Translations under genes and position numbers: made by a program
NCBI GenBank assembly: GCA_032622095.1
Contig: CP136068.1
Location: 182,036,796 to 182,100,795, forward strand
Source of the DNA: Siphonodentalium dalli
Lineage: Eukaryota; Mollusca; Scaphopoda; Gadilida; Siphonodentaliidae
DNA length: 64,000 nt
Direction: 5' to 3'
The notes under the pieces: generated by a model
The model's database searches: none
What the model was told of the DNA's origin: nothing
The model's input: only the letters and a program-made list of their open reading frames with translations
In this document: positions 1-11,734 of the stretch, in pieces
Numbering within the stretch: the stretch's first letter is position 1
Layout of the letters: every line of letters begins with the position of its first letter

Positions 1-440
1 CTATTTTTGAACAGGCCTTCCATATCTCTTGACAAATTGTAAGTTTTTGTGGAAACTGTATTGAATGGAACAGACTAAATTTTTTTATTATATATATGCA
101 ATCATCTGACGGTTCGAGTTCTCTCAGTTTGCACGAATATATGTATCTCTTCAATAGAATGATAAATATACGTTTAATGTTTCTTCTAGTTATCTCTTTT
201 TGCTAGCTCATTGTGTGAATGCCTTGATTGCCATTCCCATATAAATATGACTGTTAAGAAGATATAATTGTTCAAGTGACTTATGTGGGTCACCATATGT
301 CGAGATTGTGAAATGTGAACGCCCAACTACTTAAAATGATATGGAGATGGCCTGGTGACTGTATATAACTTATATGTGGATATCGGCGAATAGCAATCTT
401 ATCAATGATAGTGCATATCCGCTAACCATCCGTGAAGCAA
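1..440. other. intergenic or intronic, no feature seen
   Basis: AT-rich sequence with no ORF, splice pattern or repeat I can support. It may be intron of the galectin paralogue whose downstream exon lies at 4332-4527, because that gene's 5' exons are not in the window. Confidence 0.5.
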
Positions 441-2895
441 ACGACACCAAATGTTATTTAATTCATGGTATATCATTAGAGTAAAACGTGTATGAATTTG
501 GTGGAATTTAGTTTATTAAATCAATTGTTGATGCAACGCTGACTCGAACAACGCCATATTGCGAAGGTGATTATGTATTCGTTTGGTGGAAATCAGCGAC
601 AAAACTATTTCACCATATTTTTTTAATTTCCCCTCCCATCAACAGCGTCATTTTAGAAAATTTTAACCCGCACCATTATCTTCATTGTAAAAAGTTACCA
701 CTCTTAGAACGCCTTGGTGCCATCTCGATGGTACCGCGTGAAGTTATATATAGAACGCACACAGACAGACAAAAAGACAGACAGACAACACGATTTTATT
801 TATTGTATCATTTGAGAAGAACGTGTCTGAATTTGATGGTAATTGGTACTAAAAATATTTTGTATCAATTATGGTGACCCTCCCGTCCCTATTTCGGACT
901 CAAGCTGCACACACTAAGACTCGTTAGAGATTAGATATGCATATATATGAAATTGGTGAACATTGGCGAGTATACAAATTCGTATCAAAATTAAGCTCCC
1001 ATATCTCTCACCGATAGGGCACCAATTTGGTGTATCTAAACCACACGATAAGATTCCTCGTATCACGGAGAAGAATATGTATCAATCTGGCGGAAATCGG
1101 CACTAAACATATAGATATAATTTTTGTGTCCCTCTCATCTCTATACACCACTGACTCGAATGGCCCCACTTGTGACATCCTTAAACCACACGATTACACT
1201 CCTGATATCATGGAGATGATTGTTTATAAGTTTGGTGATAATCGGCGACTAAACAGTTGTTTTTATCAAATTTGGTGCCAATCCCTCCCCTCTCCATCTC
1301 TCACCCAAACAGCACCACTATGGCGTCTTTAAATCACGATTAGATTCCTCGTATCATGGAAAAGAACGTGTATCAATTTGGTGGAAATTGGCGCTAAAAA
1401 AAATTGTGCATCAATTTTGGTGCCCCTGTCCCTTTCAATACAACCCTGACTCGAATGAGGCCACATTTGACAGCTAAAAGCTACACAATTAGACTCTTCA
1501 TACCATGGGGATGATTTTATATAAGTGTGGTGGCATGTGCCAAGACAACCCCAGGGACATAACTTTCAACCCGGGAAGAAGACAGGCAATCTCTAAGTCG
1601 CGGGGGAGCTAGATTACCACACATATCAGCGCCACTGTCGGCCACATCTAGATTGTCAAATACTGGACATCAAAAGAGATTAGCGGACACCCAGGCAGTA
1701 CCCATGATCGACACATACACATGTGGATAATTGGGGAGTAAACAGACCGATCTTGGGATTAGCGGGACCAGATACCTCGCCTAGAAAAGCTATTGAAACC
1801 CAATGCAGCGCGATGGACGAAAGGAGTAGTCTAAAGGACGCATAGGAAAATGACGATCGCCCGATTACCCTAGGTGCGCCTAGAATCGATTCGCCGTGAA
1901 TATGCACCGGGCTGTCATTAATGCCCTCTGTGTATTTAGTAAGAAGAAAGCCGACACCGATAACCAGTTCTGTCTGACCACACAGCGGTGACCAAGAATT
2001 CTCGGACGCTAGGAAAAGCAGCTGAAAGTATGGACGAAAACGCAAGGTAAACATTATGACTCTTGTGGTTCTAACAACGTCCCACTGATGCGCCGACGGA
2101 AGAAGAAGAGCAGACGACAGGAAGGTAAACTCAACCGGAACTCAACCGAGTAGATGACAAGCAGACCCGCCCAATCTATGAAGACAGAAGAAGACCCTAA
2201 ACCGAGCAGACGACAGGAAGATAAACTCAACCAGGAGAAACCCAGATGCCGATGATTGAACATTATTGACTTTATTGTAAATAAATAATCAAACCGTTCT
2301 GATAGCCTTAAGAGTTATATGTACCCGTATTGGCACAGGCAATCGGCGACTTATTATCAAATTTAGTGCCCACCCCCTCCCAATCTCTCATCCAAATATA
2401 ACAATTAGATTCCGTGTATCATGAAGAAGAATATATATCAATTTGGTGGAAATCGGCGCTAAAATTAGTTTTATCAATTTTTGTGCCCCTCTCCCCTTCC
2501 GTTCATCCCTGACTCAAACGACGCCACTTTTGACATATTTAAACCACACCATTTGGATTCTTCATATCATGGGGATGATTATATGTAAGTTTCGTGGCAA
2601 TCGGCGACATAAAAAATATCTGGCCCCCCTTCCGGGCACCCCTAACGCGAACGGCGCGACTTTTGCCCTATTTAAACCACGCCATTAGATTCCTCATATT
2701 ATGGGGATGATCATATATAAGTTTGGTGGCAATCGGCGACAAATTTTTGTTCTGCCCCTCCCCCTTTTCTGCCCCTGACAACAACGGCGTCACTTTATAA
2801 ATTTATAACCCCGACCATTATCTTTCTCGTAAAAAGCTACTCCTAGTAGACCCCTTTGGCACCATCTAGATGGTCCCCTGTGAATTTCTATAGAA
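441..2895. repeat. degenerate tandem repeat field, ~145-bp units
   Basis: Units recur with a core reading roughly ATGGGGATGATTATATAAG followed by TTTGGTGGCAATCGGCGAC. Anchors sit near 808, 1066, 1209, 1356, 1503, then 2421, 2567 and 2700, so spacing is about 133-147 bp. Alternate units carry an 'AAGAACGTGTATCAATTTGG' version. The field is interrupted by a solo LTR at 1536-2337 and ends in GACA microsatellites, one at about 760-790 and one at 2896-2927. Short ORFs in it are shadows of the repeat. Confidence 0.75.
1536..2337. mobile_element. solo LTR inserted in the tandem repeat
   Basis: The 802-bp insert begins TGTGCCAA and ends TTGGCACA, a perfect 8-bp inverted terminus of TG...CA type. It is flanked by a 4-bp direct repeat GGCA (1532-1535 and 2338-2341). 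Removing it with one GGCA restores GTGGCAATCGGCGAC exactly as in neighbouring repeat units (for example near 2720), which confirms the empty site. It is richer in GC than its surroundings and has AATAAA-like signals near 2279-2288. No internal domain remains, so LTR-LTR recombination is the simplest origin. Family (Ty3, BEL/Pao or Copia) and orientation cannot be told from the LTR alone. The ORFs at 1680-2263 have no recognisable domain. Confidence 0.82.
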
Positions 2896-2896
2896 C

Positions 2897-2927
<31 letters not shown>
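2896..2927. repeat. (GACA)n microsatellite
   Basis: About eight ACAG/GACA units follow the last tandem-repeat unit. A shorter copy of the same motif at 760-790 occupies the equivalent place in an upstream unit, so the microsatellite belongs to the repeat family. Confidence 0.85.
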
Positions 2928-3224
2928 TTCGCAAATATAGATATAGATACACACACTCGCTTATTAATTCCTTCAATGCTTTTTTTTAAAGTTTACCAGA
3001 AGATTTCCTATAATACCGTCCTTTTTAGTACAAAGTAAAACTTAATTTCAATAAACACACAGTTTGGTATTTTGCAACAACAGATGAATGGAGTTTTGGT
3101 TACAAAGGCCTGACAACGTAAAAGAGATAATGAGGCATGCTTAAACCAATTCCAGTGCCACTTTAATTTCACAACACAGTCTTCATCCGTTCATAGGTTT
3201 CGGGACAAATGTGCGTTAATAATA

Positions 3225-3590
3225 ATGTAATAATAATGTATATTATAATATAGCGCGTATCCCCGCGAAGGGCCCTAAGCGATTCACGTTATTGCCCCAG
3301 CTGTTGAGTAAATGCCATGTTGAGCAATCCTTAAACGCATGCAGCCATGATGGCGCTTCACAATATTGCTCTTGCCTTACACTTACACGACAACAAGGTC
3401 CCTATTTCTCGTCTAGCTACGACGAAGCGAGCACAAGGTCACAACCTGGCGCGATATATATATATATATAGCACACACACCGGTTAATCTGGCCAAGCCA
3501 TTGTTGTGGATGCGATAGTCCACCGGCCGGGCGAGAACTCCCGCCGGTGCAGTAACACCATTAAACAATATATATAATATGTGAACCACT
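3225..3590 (-). repeat. SINE copy, minus orientation
   Basis: Matches the better preserved copy at 49500-49870 over most of its length. Shared blocks include TATAGCGC near the A/T-rich tail, CCCCAGCTGTTG, CTACGACGAAGCGAGCACA, GGCCAAGCCA(T/C)TGTTGTGG and CCGGTGCA..AACACCATTA. The low-coordinate end carries the (AAT)n-type tail, so the element reads on the minus strand. No confident pol III A/B box could be placed. A (TA)n run near 3455-3475 is internal. Confidence 0.75.
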
Positions 3591-4331
3591 TGCATGGTAA
3601 CATAATGTATTGTAAATGAACCCTGCCTTCTTTTCCTAAAATCAAAATTTAAACTACTGAATCACTAAATATTTATGACATTTGTGTTTCCCGGTATGAC
3701 ATACATGTATATATATAATAAAAACCAATTTATCGTTGTGTAAATCACTTATCAATTATACCATTGAACACCAGGGTTTTACATTAAGGTTTATGTTCAC
3801 TCAAACTAATTATCTGATGGGACCTCGGAATCCTATGATTTACTGAATTCAACAAAGAATCTCATTGTCGGCCAAATACCATGTGTAATTAACTAAGATA
3901 TGATTTACTCCATTTATCCGACTCCTCTATCATGCCAAATTTCCATTACTGTTGGACATTCATTACTAAATGTTACTGGACAAAGGATAACAAAATTAAC
4001 TTCGCATGAATGAATAATTATAATATTAAACTTAGCCAACTGTCGATTTTGTTTCACAATATGAGGTATCAATCACTTTCACATTTCCATCTGACTTCAA
4101 TAATCTGAATGCCTTGCAAGAAGAAGGCAACATTTATAATGAAATAAATTATTGTTCTTCAAGGCACTGACTATCTCTTATATTCAGCCCCCAGTGGCCT
4201 TACATTAACTATTCGGTCGCAAGCACCGTGCAGAATTAATGTAGGATCAATTACATTCGATAATTATCCCCGTCTGACATTCCAAAATTTCGGCAAACTA
4301 TAATAATACAATTGCTCTTTACTAATTGCAG
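3591..4331 (+). other. intron upstream of galectin paralogue exon
   Basis: No exon-like or repeat structure was found apart from the AG acceptor at its end (TTGCAG, ending at 4331). It is not recognisably similar to the matching intron part of the downstream gene (49871-50188). Confidence 0.5.
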
Positions 4332-4527
4332 GATGGTGTTTACAATTAAAGCAGAAGCAGATGATAAGGCATTGTATATGCACGTACAGACGGACAATAA
4401 CAAGATCGGATTTAATAGTGTCGTGAACAATGCGTGGAATCCTTTCCTGACCATCAACTCAGCTCATCCATTCGCTGTTGGCAAGAATTTTACCATCGAA
4501 GCACGAGCCGACGCCACAAGAATGCAG
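4332..4527 (+). CDS. galectin-like gene 1, penultimate coding exon (partial gene)
   Basis: The exon is bounded by a TTGCAG acceptor and a CAG|GTAAGT donor. It enters in phase 2 (one leftover base before ATG GTG TTT) and leaves in phase 0, exactly like its paralogue at 50189-50387. Its roughly 65 codons cover the central strands of a galectin domain: FTIKAE at the start, then NNAW, PFAVGKNFTIEARAD and a final ATRMQ. The conserved Trp of the sugar-binding site is present (NNAWNP), but the H-NPR and E-R signatures of canonical galectins are not visible, so ligand preference is open. The next coding exon is at 17979. Upstream exons (signal peptide, PAN domain, galectin start) were not found in 1-4331 and probably lie outside the window. 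The ATG at 4333 is unlikely to be the true start. Confidence 0.82.
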
Positions 4528-4628
4528 GTAAGTTGGGATCACCATCGAAGCACGAGCCGACGCCACAATAATGCCGGTATGTTGGAATCGCCATCGAAGC
4601 ACAAGCCGACGCCACAATAATGCAGGTA
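4492..4628 (+). repeat. triplicated exon end and splice donor, 49-bp units
   Basis: Three head-to-tail units of 49 bp (4492-4540, 4541-4589, 4590-4628) each contain ACCATCGAAGCACGAGCCGA, the last exon codons and a GT donor. Donor contexts are CAG|GTAAGT, CCG|GTATGT and CAG|GTAGAT. Because 49 is not a multiple of three, use of a downstream donor would shift the frame. Confidence 0.85.
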
Positions 4629-5039
4629 GATAGATAGATAATTTATTGGCAAAAGTGCATTCATTATACACAAATACAGGAGATACAAAACTAAACATAA
4701 ATAGGATTGAATCGTCAAGTGCATAAGATCAGTTACTTGCCCAGTTGAAGGTCAGCAAGATATGGATATATGATGATCCACACCATGCTGACTCCCAAAT
4801 GGGGTGCACCCAGCCCGCGGTTGGCATAACCTCGTCCGTGGCTGTCTTCCTGCTGACCCCATCATAATATGTATTGTGTCAACTCCGGTTATGTCAACGA
4901 TTAAATGTGATAGTTAGTATATAGCAGACATACTATGTATATATATATTGACGGACCTGAGGGAGTGTGGCATGTGGCCTCGTGGGTTTCTTAAATACAG
5001 ACATATATGTAAACCAAGGTTGCCCTCATTTTCGATGAA
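4626..5039. other. insertion in gene 1 intron, GATA repeat at its edge
   Basis: Starts with a short (GATA)n run followed by AATTTATTGGC. This stretch is absent from the otherwise homologous intron of gene 2, where the shared sequence resumes immediately after the donor (50395 onward). A GATA edge next to unique sequence would fit the 3' tail of a minus-strand non-LTR element, but no domain supports that. Confidence 0.4.
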
Positions 5040-5300
5040 ACCCAGTTGGAATCGCCATTGATCGCCGAAAACCCGTGATTCTTCGCTTATAGTGATCATC
5101 ATTGGGTTATCGGAACTTACGATATCGGTTAATTTTCGACTGTGTACCCCTTTTATGGAACCCCAGACAGAGAGAACAATACACTGGCGACTGTCGTCTG
5201 CTTGGGTCCGTGTGGGGCTCCGTACGGTAGTTCTACCTTGGTCCTTTATTGTGGAGCATTAAAGAGCATGCGTCAGTACATTATCATATATAAGAGAAAA
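5040..5300 (+). repeat. intron block shared by the two galectin genes
   Basis: Aligns with 50395-50655 through many exact blocks, such as GGAACTTACGATATCGGTTA, GAGAGAACAATACA, GTGTGGGGCTCC and GGAGCATTAAAGAGCATGCG. Similarity in intron DNA just 3' of the homologous exon shows that the genes were copied as genomic segments, not by retroposition. Confidence 0.82.
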
Positions 5301-5456
5301 CATGGCTTACACGACAAAGGTAACTACTGTTATGCCAATGCATTCATCCAGTGGGGGACTCTCGTGTATACTATAATGCATGGCTTACACGACCAAGGTA
5401 ACTATTGTTATGCCAATCCATTCATCCACTGGGGACTCGCTTATATAAGATCATGG
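5301..5456 (+). repeat. 78-bp direct duplication (CATGGCTTACACGAC units)
   Basis: Two adjacent units start at 5301 and 5379, each with CATGGCTTACACGAC, GGTAACTA.TGTTATGCCAAT and CATTCATCCA. A third, diverged unit lies at 6186-6305 and is cut by the 5' LTR. A single related unit follows the shared intron block in gene 2 (about 50655-50680). Confidence 0.75.
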
Positions 5457-5466
5457 ATGGCTTGGA

Positions 5467-5560
5467 GTTGACTATGCCAAAATAGTGGTCCGAGAGGAGG
5501 AATAATCCTGCGGCTCGTGTACTATTCCTCATCGATGACCACTATTTTGGCATAGTCAAC
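5467..5560. repeat. hairpin / miniature inverted-repeat element
   Basis: The left arm 5467-5490 (GTTGACTATGCCAAAATAGT plus GGTC) is the perfect reverse complement of 5537-5560. Pairing continues imperfectly inward (GAGGAGGAATAAT against ACTATTCCTC), leaving a short loop. The size fits a minimal fold-back MITE. Confidence 0.8.
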
Positions 5561-6185
5561 GACTGGACATTCATTATTTATTATATAATATCGAACATTG
5601 GTGCCGATTCTCACGCAATTTCTGTGTCTGATTTTGTCACATTGTTATTTACCGTGAACTTTGGAAATTGGTCTCAGATTTAACAATTTACGATAGTCAT
5701 TTGACGATGACAGGGGATCATAACTATGTTATTAGTTAAATCTAGCAGCATATCATCGTGATTCATGCATTTATTTCGTTAAAAACATCATTAAAATAGA
5801 CATTTTGGCAAAATTTTTGAAGTTGCTTAACTTCGATTAAAACGGAAAAGTAAATACTAAATGACGTCCACTGGCATTACAAAATTAGGACTGGCTGTTT
5901 GCCAAATAAACGAACTAACTAAACTATTAAATACATTGGCTAGATATGATCGGACATTTGTACGATCATTGCAATTCACCAATATATATAATGATATAAG
6001 CTATAGTTTAAGATTGGCCATATCTTCAAACGGCAACCATATTTCAAGAAATGAGTTTGTTACTATAAATAGAAAAATAAGAATAGGCATGTAGGGATCC
6101 TACTGGGTACTATCGTAATATAGCATAGCAGTGTGCAGCCAATCAGAATGCGAGAAAGTCACGTGAGATATAATATAAGATAATG
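5561..6185. other. intron of gene 1, no clear gene
   Basis: One 77-codon ORF (5861-6094) has no recognised domain and no support from splice sites or neighbours. It is not called a gene. Confidence 0.45.
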
Positions 6186-6305
6186 CATGGCTTACACGAC
6201 CAAGGTAACTAACTACATGTACATGTATTGTTATGCTAACGCATTCATCCATTGGGCGACTCGCGTGTATACGATAATGCTTGGCTAGTTCGACCAAGGT
6301 AACTA

Positions 6306-6762
6306 TGTGACATAACGCCATATAAAATTGCCCATATGTCCCAATATATAGAACCCCAAACTCAAATATTCGTGCTCTGTTTCTTAACGAAACCTCACAC
6401 ATCTTACCCCCAGCGAAGACATACACACAATGAAGATGGCTCCAAAATATGGATAAGGGAAATGACCATAACGGCGGAACCAATCCCGATGTGTATTGCC
6501 AAACGCCTCATCTAATATGCATCCCAAATAGTATATAAGAAACAGCCACATCCCATCACATCATGCTTTCACTAGACTCATCTCATCTCGAGGTTTGTAC
6601 ACCTCTCCAGGCATCACCCACACAAGGCATCGCCAATTCGGGGACCTTACTTCGCGGCGACTTGATTATCTCTTTTGTATACACTGCTTGTATCTTATTC
6701 ACGACGTAATAAAGACTTGTACCTATATATATATATGTGTTCATTACCTCACATAGTATTAA
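6306..6762 (+). mobile_element. 5' LTR of Ty3/gypsy-like element
   Basis: Starts TGTGACATAAC, and its first ~270 bp match 15293-15563 closely. It contains a TATA-like AGTATATAAGAAACAGCC near 6530 and an AATAAAG poly(A)-type signal near 6708. The right end lies just before the primer-site-like TGG at 6763. The exact terminal CA is uncertain, either ACA near 6753 or slightly later. It is inserted in the CATGGCTTACACGAC repeat, directly after GGTAACTA. Confidence 0.8.
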
Positions 6763-6777
6763 TGGTACCGTGAACAG
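6763..6777 (+). other. putative primer-binding site
   Basis: TGGTACCGTGAACAG follows the 5' LTR. A leading TGG complements the CCA end of a tRNA, as expected for LTR retrotransposons. The primer tRNA was not identified. Confidence 0.5.
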
Positions 6778-6935
6778 TTCTACGTCTCACCACACAACTT
6801 GAAGTCTCGGCCACTAAACGATCACTACAAAGCAGAAACAATCTCAAACCGCTACTCAACCACGGGGATACTGCATTACACACCAGCCACGGAGAGACAG
6901 CCTTACCCACTAGACCACTGCATCGGACAATCCCA

Positions 6936-7145
6936 ACTCAACCCTTTGGGCACACAGGACCGCATACCAACCCTTTGGGCACACAGGACCGCATACCATA
7001 CTCATCTGATATCGACGACCGAACCCTTTGGACAAACAGGACTGCATACCATACTCATCTGATATCGACAACCCAAACCCGTTGGACACACAGGACCGCA
7101 TACCATACCTTTCTGATATAGACGAATCAACCTTTTGGACACATT
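6936..7145 (+). repeat. ~52-bp tandem repeat in the LTR-element leader
   Basis: About four units carry CCCTTTGGGCACACAGGACC followed by GCATACCATACTCATCTGATATCGACGACC, with increasing divergence to the right. They lie where a leader or gag would be expected. The ORF across them is repeat-derived. Confidence 0.75.
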
Positions 7146-7465
7146 GTTTTCCTACGACCAGCTCACATCGTGTATCCAGCTAGAAACAATATTCACGCCT
7201 CTTGCAGACCAGATCCAGCTCCACATAAACATTAACATCCGATTTGGACACCCTTCTGTTCCAATAAACACTACAAGAACATTATAATCCGAATAGGCAA
7301 AGGTAACATGTCCATTTTTGAACAGGAACCCAATGTAAATGTAACCGACACGATAGCAGATGCAACTAATCAAAATATTTGAGTCATGATAGAAAATCAA
7401 TCCGCCTCGCATATGTCGATTAGGAAAGGTCGTATATAGCACAAGCATTTGGCATTCAAGAGCAA

Positions 7466-10400
7466 ATGATATGCAGGGCATCAGGTGAGGAAAACATTAA
7501 CTCAGCTCCGCCAACCAACCACAGTATCAACACAATAGGTGACCGGCAAGACATTAACCCTCCAATCACCAAGACTCAACCTATATCTATCGATGATATT
7601 GTAGCACCTCAACACCATAAAGAGCAAATATTGCAACTAGTATCACACTATCCTGACGTTTTTACAAATGACATAAACAAGATAGGATATTGTCCAAAAA
7701 TTAAAATGAAAATCGACCTCAAACCAAATACTTTACCTATTTTTTGCAAATAAAATAACCAACACCGCTTAACAAACAACGGATTATGGCTGCCGAGATT
7801 AAAAACATATTAGATGCAGACATCATTAAACCCACTGCCCATTCCTCGTGGGGATTTCCCAGTATCCTCATCCGCAAATCTACACCCAACCCTGACGGTA
7901 CCTCTAATTACCGATTGGTGATCGATCTGAGAAAACTCAATGATGTTTCCATTCCATTAAAATGGTCTATGCCCAGTTTTACAGAAATATCGGCTCAACT
8001 ATCATCAGTATCTTTGATTTATCAAATGCCTACCATGTTATAGGAATTGAACCCGAACATGTTCCCATTCTAACTATGAACACGTCGGAAGGTCAATACA
8101 GCTATCAAAGAGCTCCGATGGGATATGTCTCAAGCTCAGGGTATTATTTAAAACTCATGAATATGGCCCTCCATGACCTCCCATTTGTAGAAGATTTTGT
8201 TGATGATGTGAACTGTCATAGTTCCGATACTCAAATGCATATACAACAGCTCACAAAACTATTTGACAGACTCAGGGAATACGGCTTAATAGTTAAACTA
8301 TCAAAATCTAAATTTTGCCAACCGCAAGTCAAATGTTTAGGACATATTATTTCCGACAAGGGCACATCCCCTGATCCTGAAAATATTTCAATTATCAAGT
8401 CTCTACCACCTCCGAAATCAGTTAAAGAAGTCCGCAGATTACTTGGAATTCTTAACTTTTACAGATCATATTCTCCTACTTTCGCATCCATTGCATTGCC
8501 TTTAATCAAACTCACAGCTAAATATGCTAAATGCGTGTGGGATGCGCCATGCCAAACAGCGTTTGACACACGTAAAGAAAACTTAGCAACTGCCCCTATT
8601 TTAGCTTATCCAGATCCCGACAAACTTTTCATTCTCACAGTTGATGCAACCATCCATAGTATCGGTGCAATCCTATCACAATATGCTAATAGCCAAGATG
8701 ATAAACACGTTGGACTACCAATCGCATTCGCCAGTAAAAAACGTAACAAATCACAAAGGAATTATTCTGTCACGGAAAAAGAAGCATTCGCTATATACAC
8801 GTTTGCAAGGCAATTTAAATTTTACTTACAGGGCTCCCAAGTAGAGATTAAAACAGATCACTTACCCCTCATCCACGTGTTTAAAAAACAGGATATGATA
8901 AATACAAAAATTCAAAAATGGTTTTTGGAAATATCAGCATTGAACCCAGAAATTACTTATATCAAAGGCACGAACAATGTTACGGCCGATGTATGCAGTC
9001 GTATAAACCCCGACGCACACCCGTGCATCAATTCGTGCACAGATAGCGACACAAATCCACCCACCAATCCCCTTGTACATGATGTTAATATCCTCGACAT
9101 GAAAGATATTCAAGAATTTTCAAAACGAAACAAACAAACAAAAAAGAAGACGAATACTGAATCAGAAGTTGATCTTGAGGACAGCCCGGTCCTTCCTCCC
9201 ATAACTAACATAAGAGATGAACAATCATCAGACCACACAATCACCGAGATTATCAAACAAATGCAATCAACAAATATAACCGAAAAATTAGCAAAAACCT
9301 TTATTCTTAAAGATGGTATCCTACACTATATATCAATATATAATGACATGCCTAAATTAAGAATGTACATAACGGACAAAATAGCACAAGAAGTCATATC
9401 ACAATATCACAGTCTCGGACATAGAGCGGTACAATCGCTCTATGCGACCATACGAAACAGATATTACACACCCCAGTTGTTTGCAAAAATTGTCACATAC
9501 ATAAACAATTGTCATACATGCCGACAACGAAATGCTTACAATCCAAAAATCCCGCTTCAACCAATCACTGCCCCATCGAGACCAGGACAACTAATTGCCA
9601 TCGATCTTATGGGACCATTTTCCCCGAAAACACAATCAGGAAATAGATTTATCTTAACTATTATTGATCAGATGTCATTACATACTTTAGCATATGCATT
9701 ACCTAACAAAATGGTTGATACAATTTTAGAAAGATTGAACTAAGAGTATTTCACTCTATTCGGCTATGCGAAATCAATTCTAACGGACAATGGCTCCGAA
9801 TTTGCAAACTCAACCTTCACTGAATTTTGTAAATATTACCATATCCAACACCGTTTGACAAGCTTCTATAATCCGCAGAGCAATGGGAAAAGAGAACGAT
9901 CACATAGAAGTTTGGCATCAATTATTTCAACAATCACCCAAGCAAATGTAGAAAATTGGGACCTATATCTAAATTATGCATCACAAGCAATGAACTTCTA
10001 TTGTTCCAGTGTACATACACATTCACCATTTTTTCTGACTTTTTTTAGAGAACCACAGATAAGCATAGACCGAATTTTAACACACAGAGACAAGTATTTA
10101 GGATATGATGTTTTAGCCACCACGCTTCAAAATCAACACATTATTTTTAAAACTACACAATCTCATCTCGAAACAGCCTCTCGCAACCACAAACAGAACA
10201 GAGGTGGATCTATTCCAACCTTTAACATAGGCCAATCCGTCTATTACAAAATTCACCAACCAAATCACAAATTTTCATTTAAATATGAGCCGTTTTGGCG
10301 CATCTTAGAACAAACAGGCCCCATATCTTACATAATAAGACATGACCTGTCTGCAAAATTAACAAAATCACATGCTAAACACATCAAACCATCCCCTGTT

Positions 10401-10589
10401 AATTGGCCAACACCTCAACGACCCACTCATTTAAAGAATAAACGACATAATCGATTTGCATTTCCACCGAGTGAAACCAATATTGATAGTAATAACTCTC
10501 AATCTACTTTAGAATCAGACGATGACCTCAAAACAACGGCAATTAAACACGCTCAACTTGAGCGATCAAACACAGACGACAGCTCTTGA
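7466..10589 (+). pseudogene. Ty3/gypsy-like pol remnant (RT, RNase H, integrase)
   Basis: Three frames carry consecutive parts of one polyprotein. 7466-7753 is the protease-RT linker (HYPDVFTND). 7786 to about 8000 is the N-terminal RT. 7962-9743 is RT with FVDD (about 8195-8206), RNase H (TVDATIHSIGA, KTDHLPL) and the integrase zinc finger (HSLGH, CHTC) plus the first core Asp (AIDLMGPF). An in-frame TAA at 9741-9743 interrupts the integrase. The same frame then continues with LTDNGSEF, the Asn/Glu region and a GPY/F-like module, to 10589. Two frameshifts, the stop and the lack of recognisable gag and protease indicate a dead copy. It sits inside the large intron of galectin-like gene 1. Confidence 0.9.
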
Positions 10590-10604
10590 ATACCATTGGC
10601 TTAA

Positions 10605-10985
10605 TTGGCCAACAGACTCATGGCTTCGAACCATTCTAATAAGACAGACAACCATTCACCCCCGCAATTTTCGTCCAGCGACCATTCAATTTCCCAACCA
10701 CAGGAACCAAATATCATAAAACACAAAATAATTACGACAGAAAATTCTTACAATACTACATCAGAAACAATATCGAGTCGGGCATCCAAAAAATGCGGCC
10801 GGCAAAGTAATACACCAAACCCCAAACACATGCCACAAGATTCATCGCTAGCTAACCTCCAATCTACCTCATCCAATAATTCCCACTCATTTAGCATCCG
10901 TTCAAATGATACAACGAATTGGTCAAACGAAAGTACGGAAACATATGATTTATATCAGATGACAACTGCTATCGAAAATTCATAA
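10605..10985 (+). pseudogene. Ser/Asn/Thr-rich ORF downstream of pol
   Basis: 126 codons in the same frame as the integrase end, separated from it by a TGA at 10587. Low complexity (Ser, Asn, Thr, Gln) with no recognised domain. It may be a pol C-terminal extension or the start of a third ORF of the element. Confidence 0.4.
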
Positions 10986-11092
10986 TCATGTATCAAAATA
11001 CTTCTCAACAACATCATGTATCCAAAACTCACATACTCACCCATTATTCCCACAACTAATAATCATTAGTCACGTATCTCATAACGCGCAGA

Positions 11093-11108
11093 CCCCCCCC
11101 CCCCCCCC
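11093..11108. repeat. 16-C homopolymer
   Basis: A run of sixteen C within the LTR element. A much longer C tract follows at 13289-13320. Confidence 0.9.
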
Positions 11109-11734
11109 ACATGCAAGAATGTCAAATATCCTACGAACCTACCGCTGCAGTAGCGCCCTTTATATATTAGGCGCAATCATGTGCTTAATATATTAAACAC
11201 AATTATACGAGACGTTCATCATATACATATATCATCCCGATTACCAATAATAAGACACAACTTTAATATAACAAAACAAAATATCTAGATAGAACTCATA
11301 ATAATATTTCACAAAGGCAAACGTAATTCTCCCCAACAGGTGTCCGCTAAATCATCAATCGCTTCAAGCAAGTGCAATTCCCTTGTAAATCTCATTAGTA
11401 CAACAGCTGACACAGCTATCATCTTTGACCACATGATCTCAATTACGCACGCACCATGTCAACGAGATGCCCGATGCCATATCCGCGTCTATAATATTGA
11501 TCGATTTTCCATATGGCAAATGAGAATGTTAAAACCACAAACTGAATTAAGCTTCCATTACTTCGGATATACTCCACTCAAGATATAGTAGGCGCACCAT
11601 GTTTAATACATGACCTTTTCTTCTGCCTAAACCTTATTTAAAACAGGTTCCCAACGCCGCAAGACACTATTTATTATATATTATGTGATACAATAATCAC
11701 GGAATTTCCCCGTCAACATCACTTCCCCCAATCC

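Noticed and set aside
4251-5102. Several minus-strand ORFs of 60-80 codons opposite the galectin exon
   Set aside because: They are antisense shadows of the exon and of the 49-bp repeat, and show no domain or splice support.
6100-6483. 127-codon minus ORF, with a near copy at 15246-15470
   Set aside because: The shared part is simply the LTR sequence present at both ends of the retroelement, read antisense.
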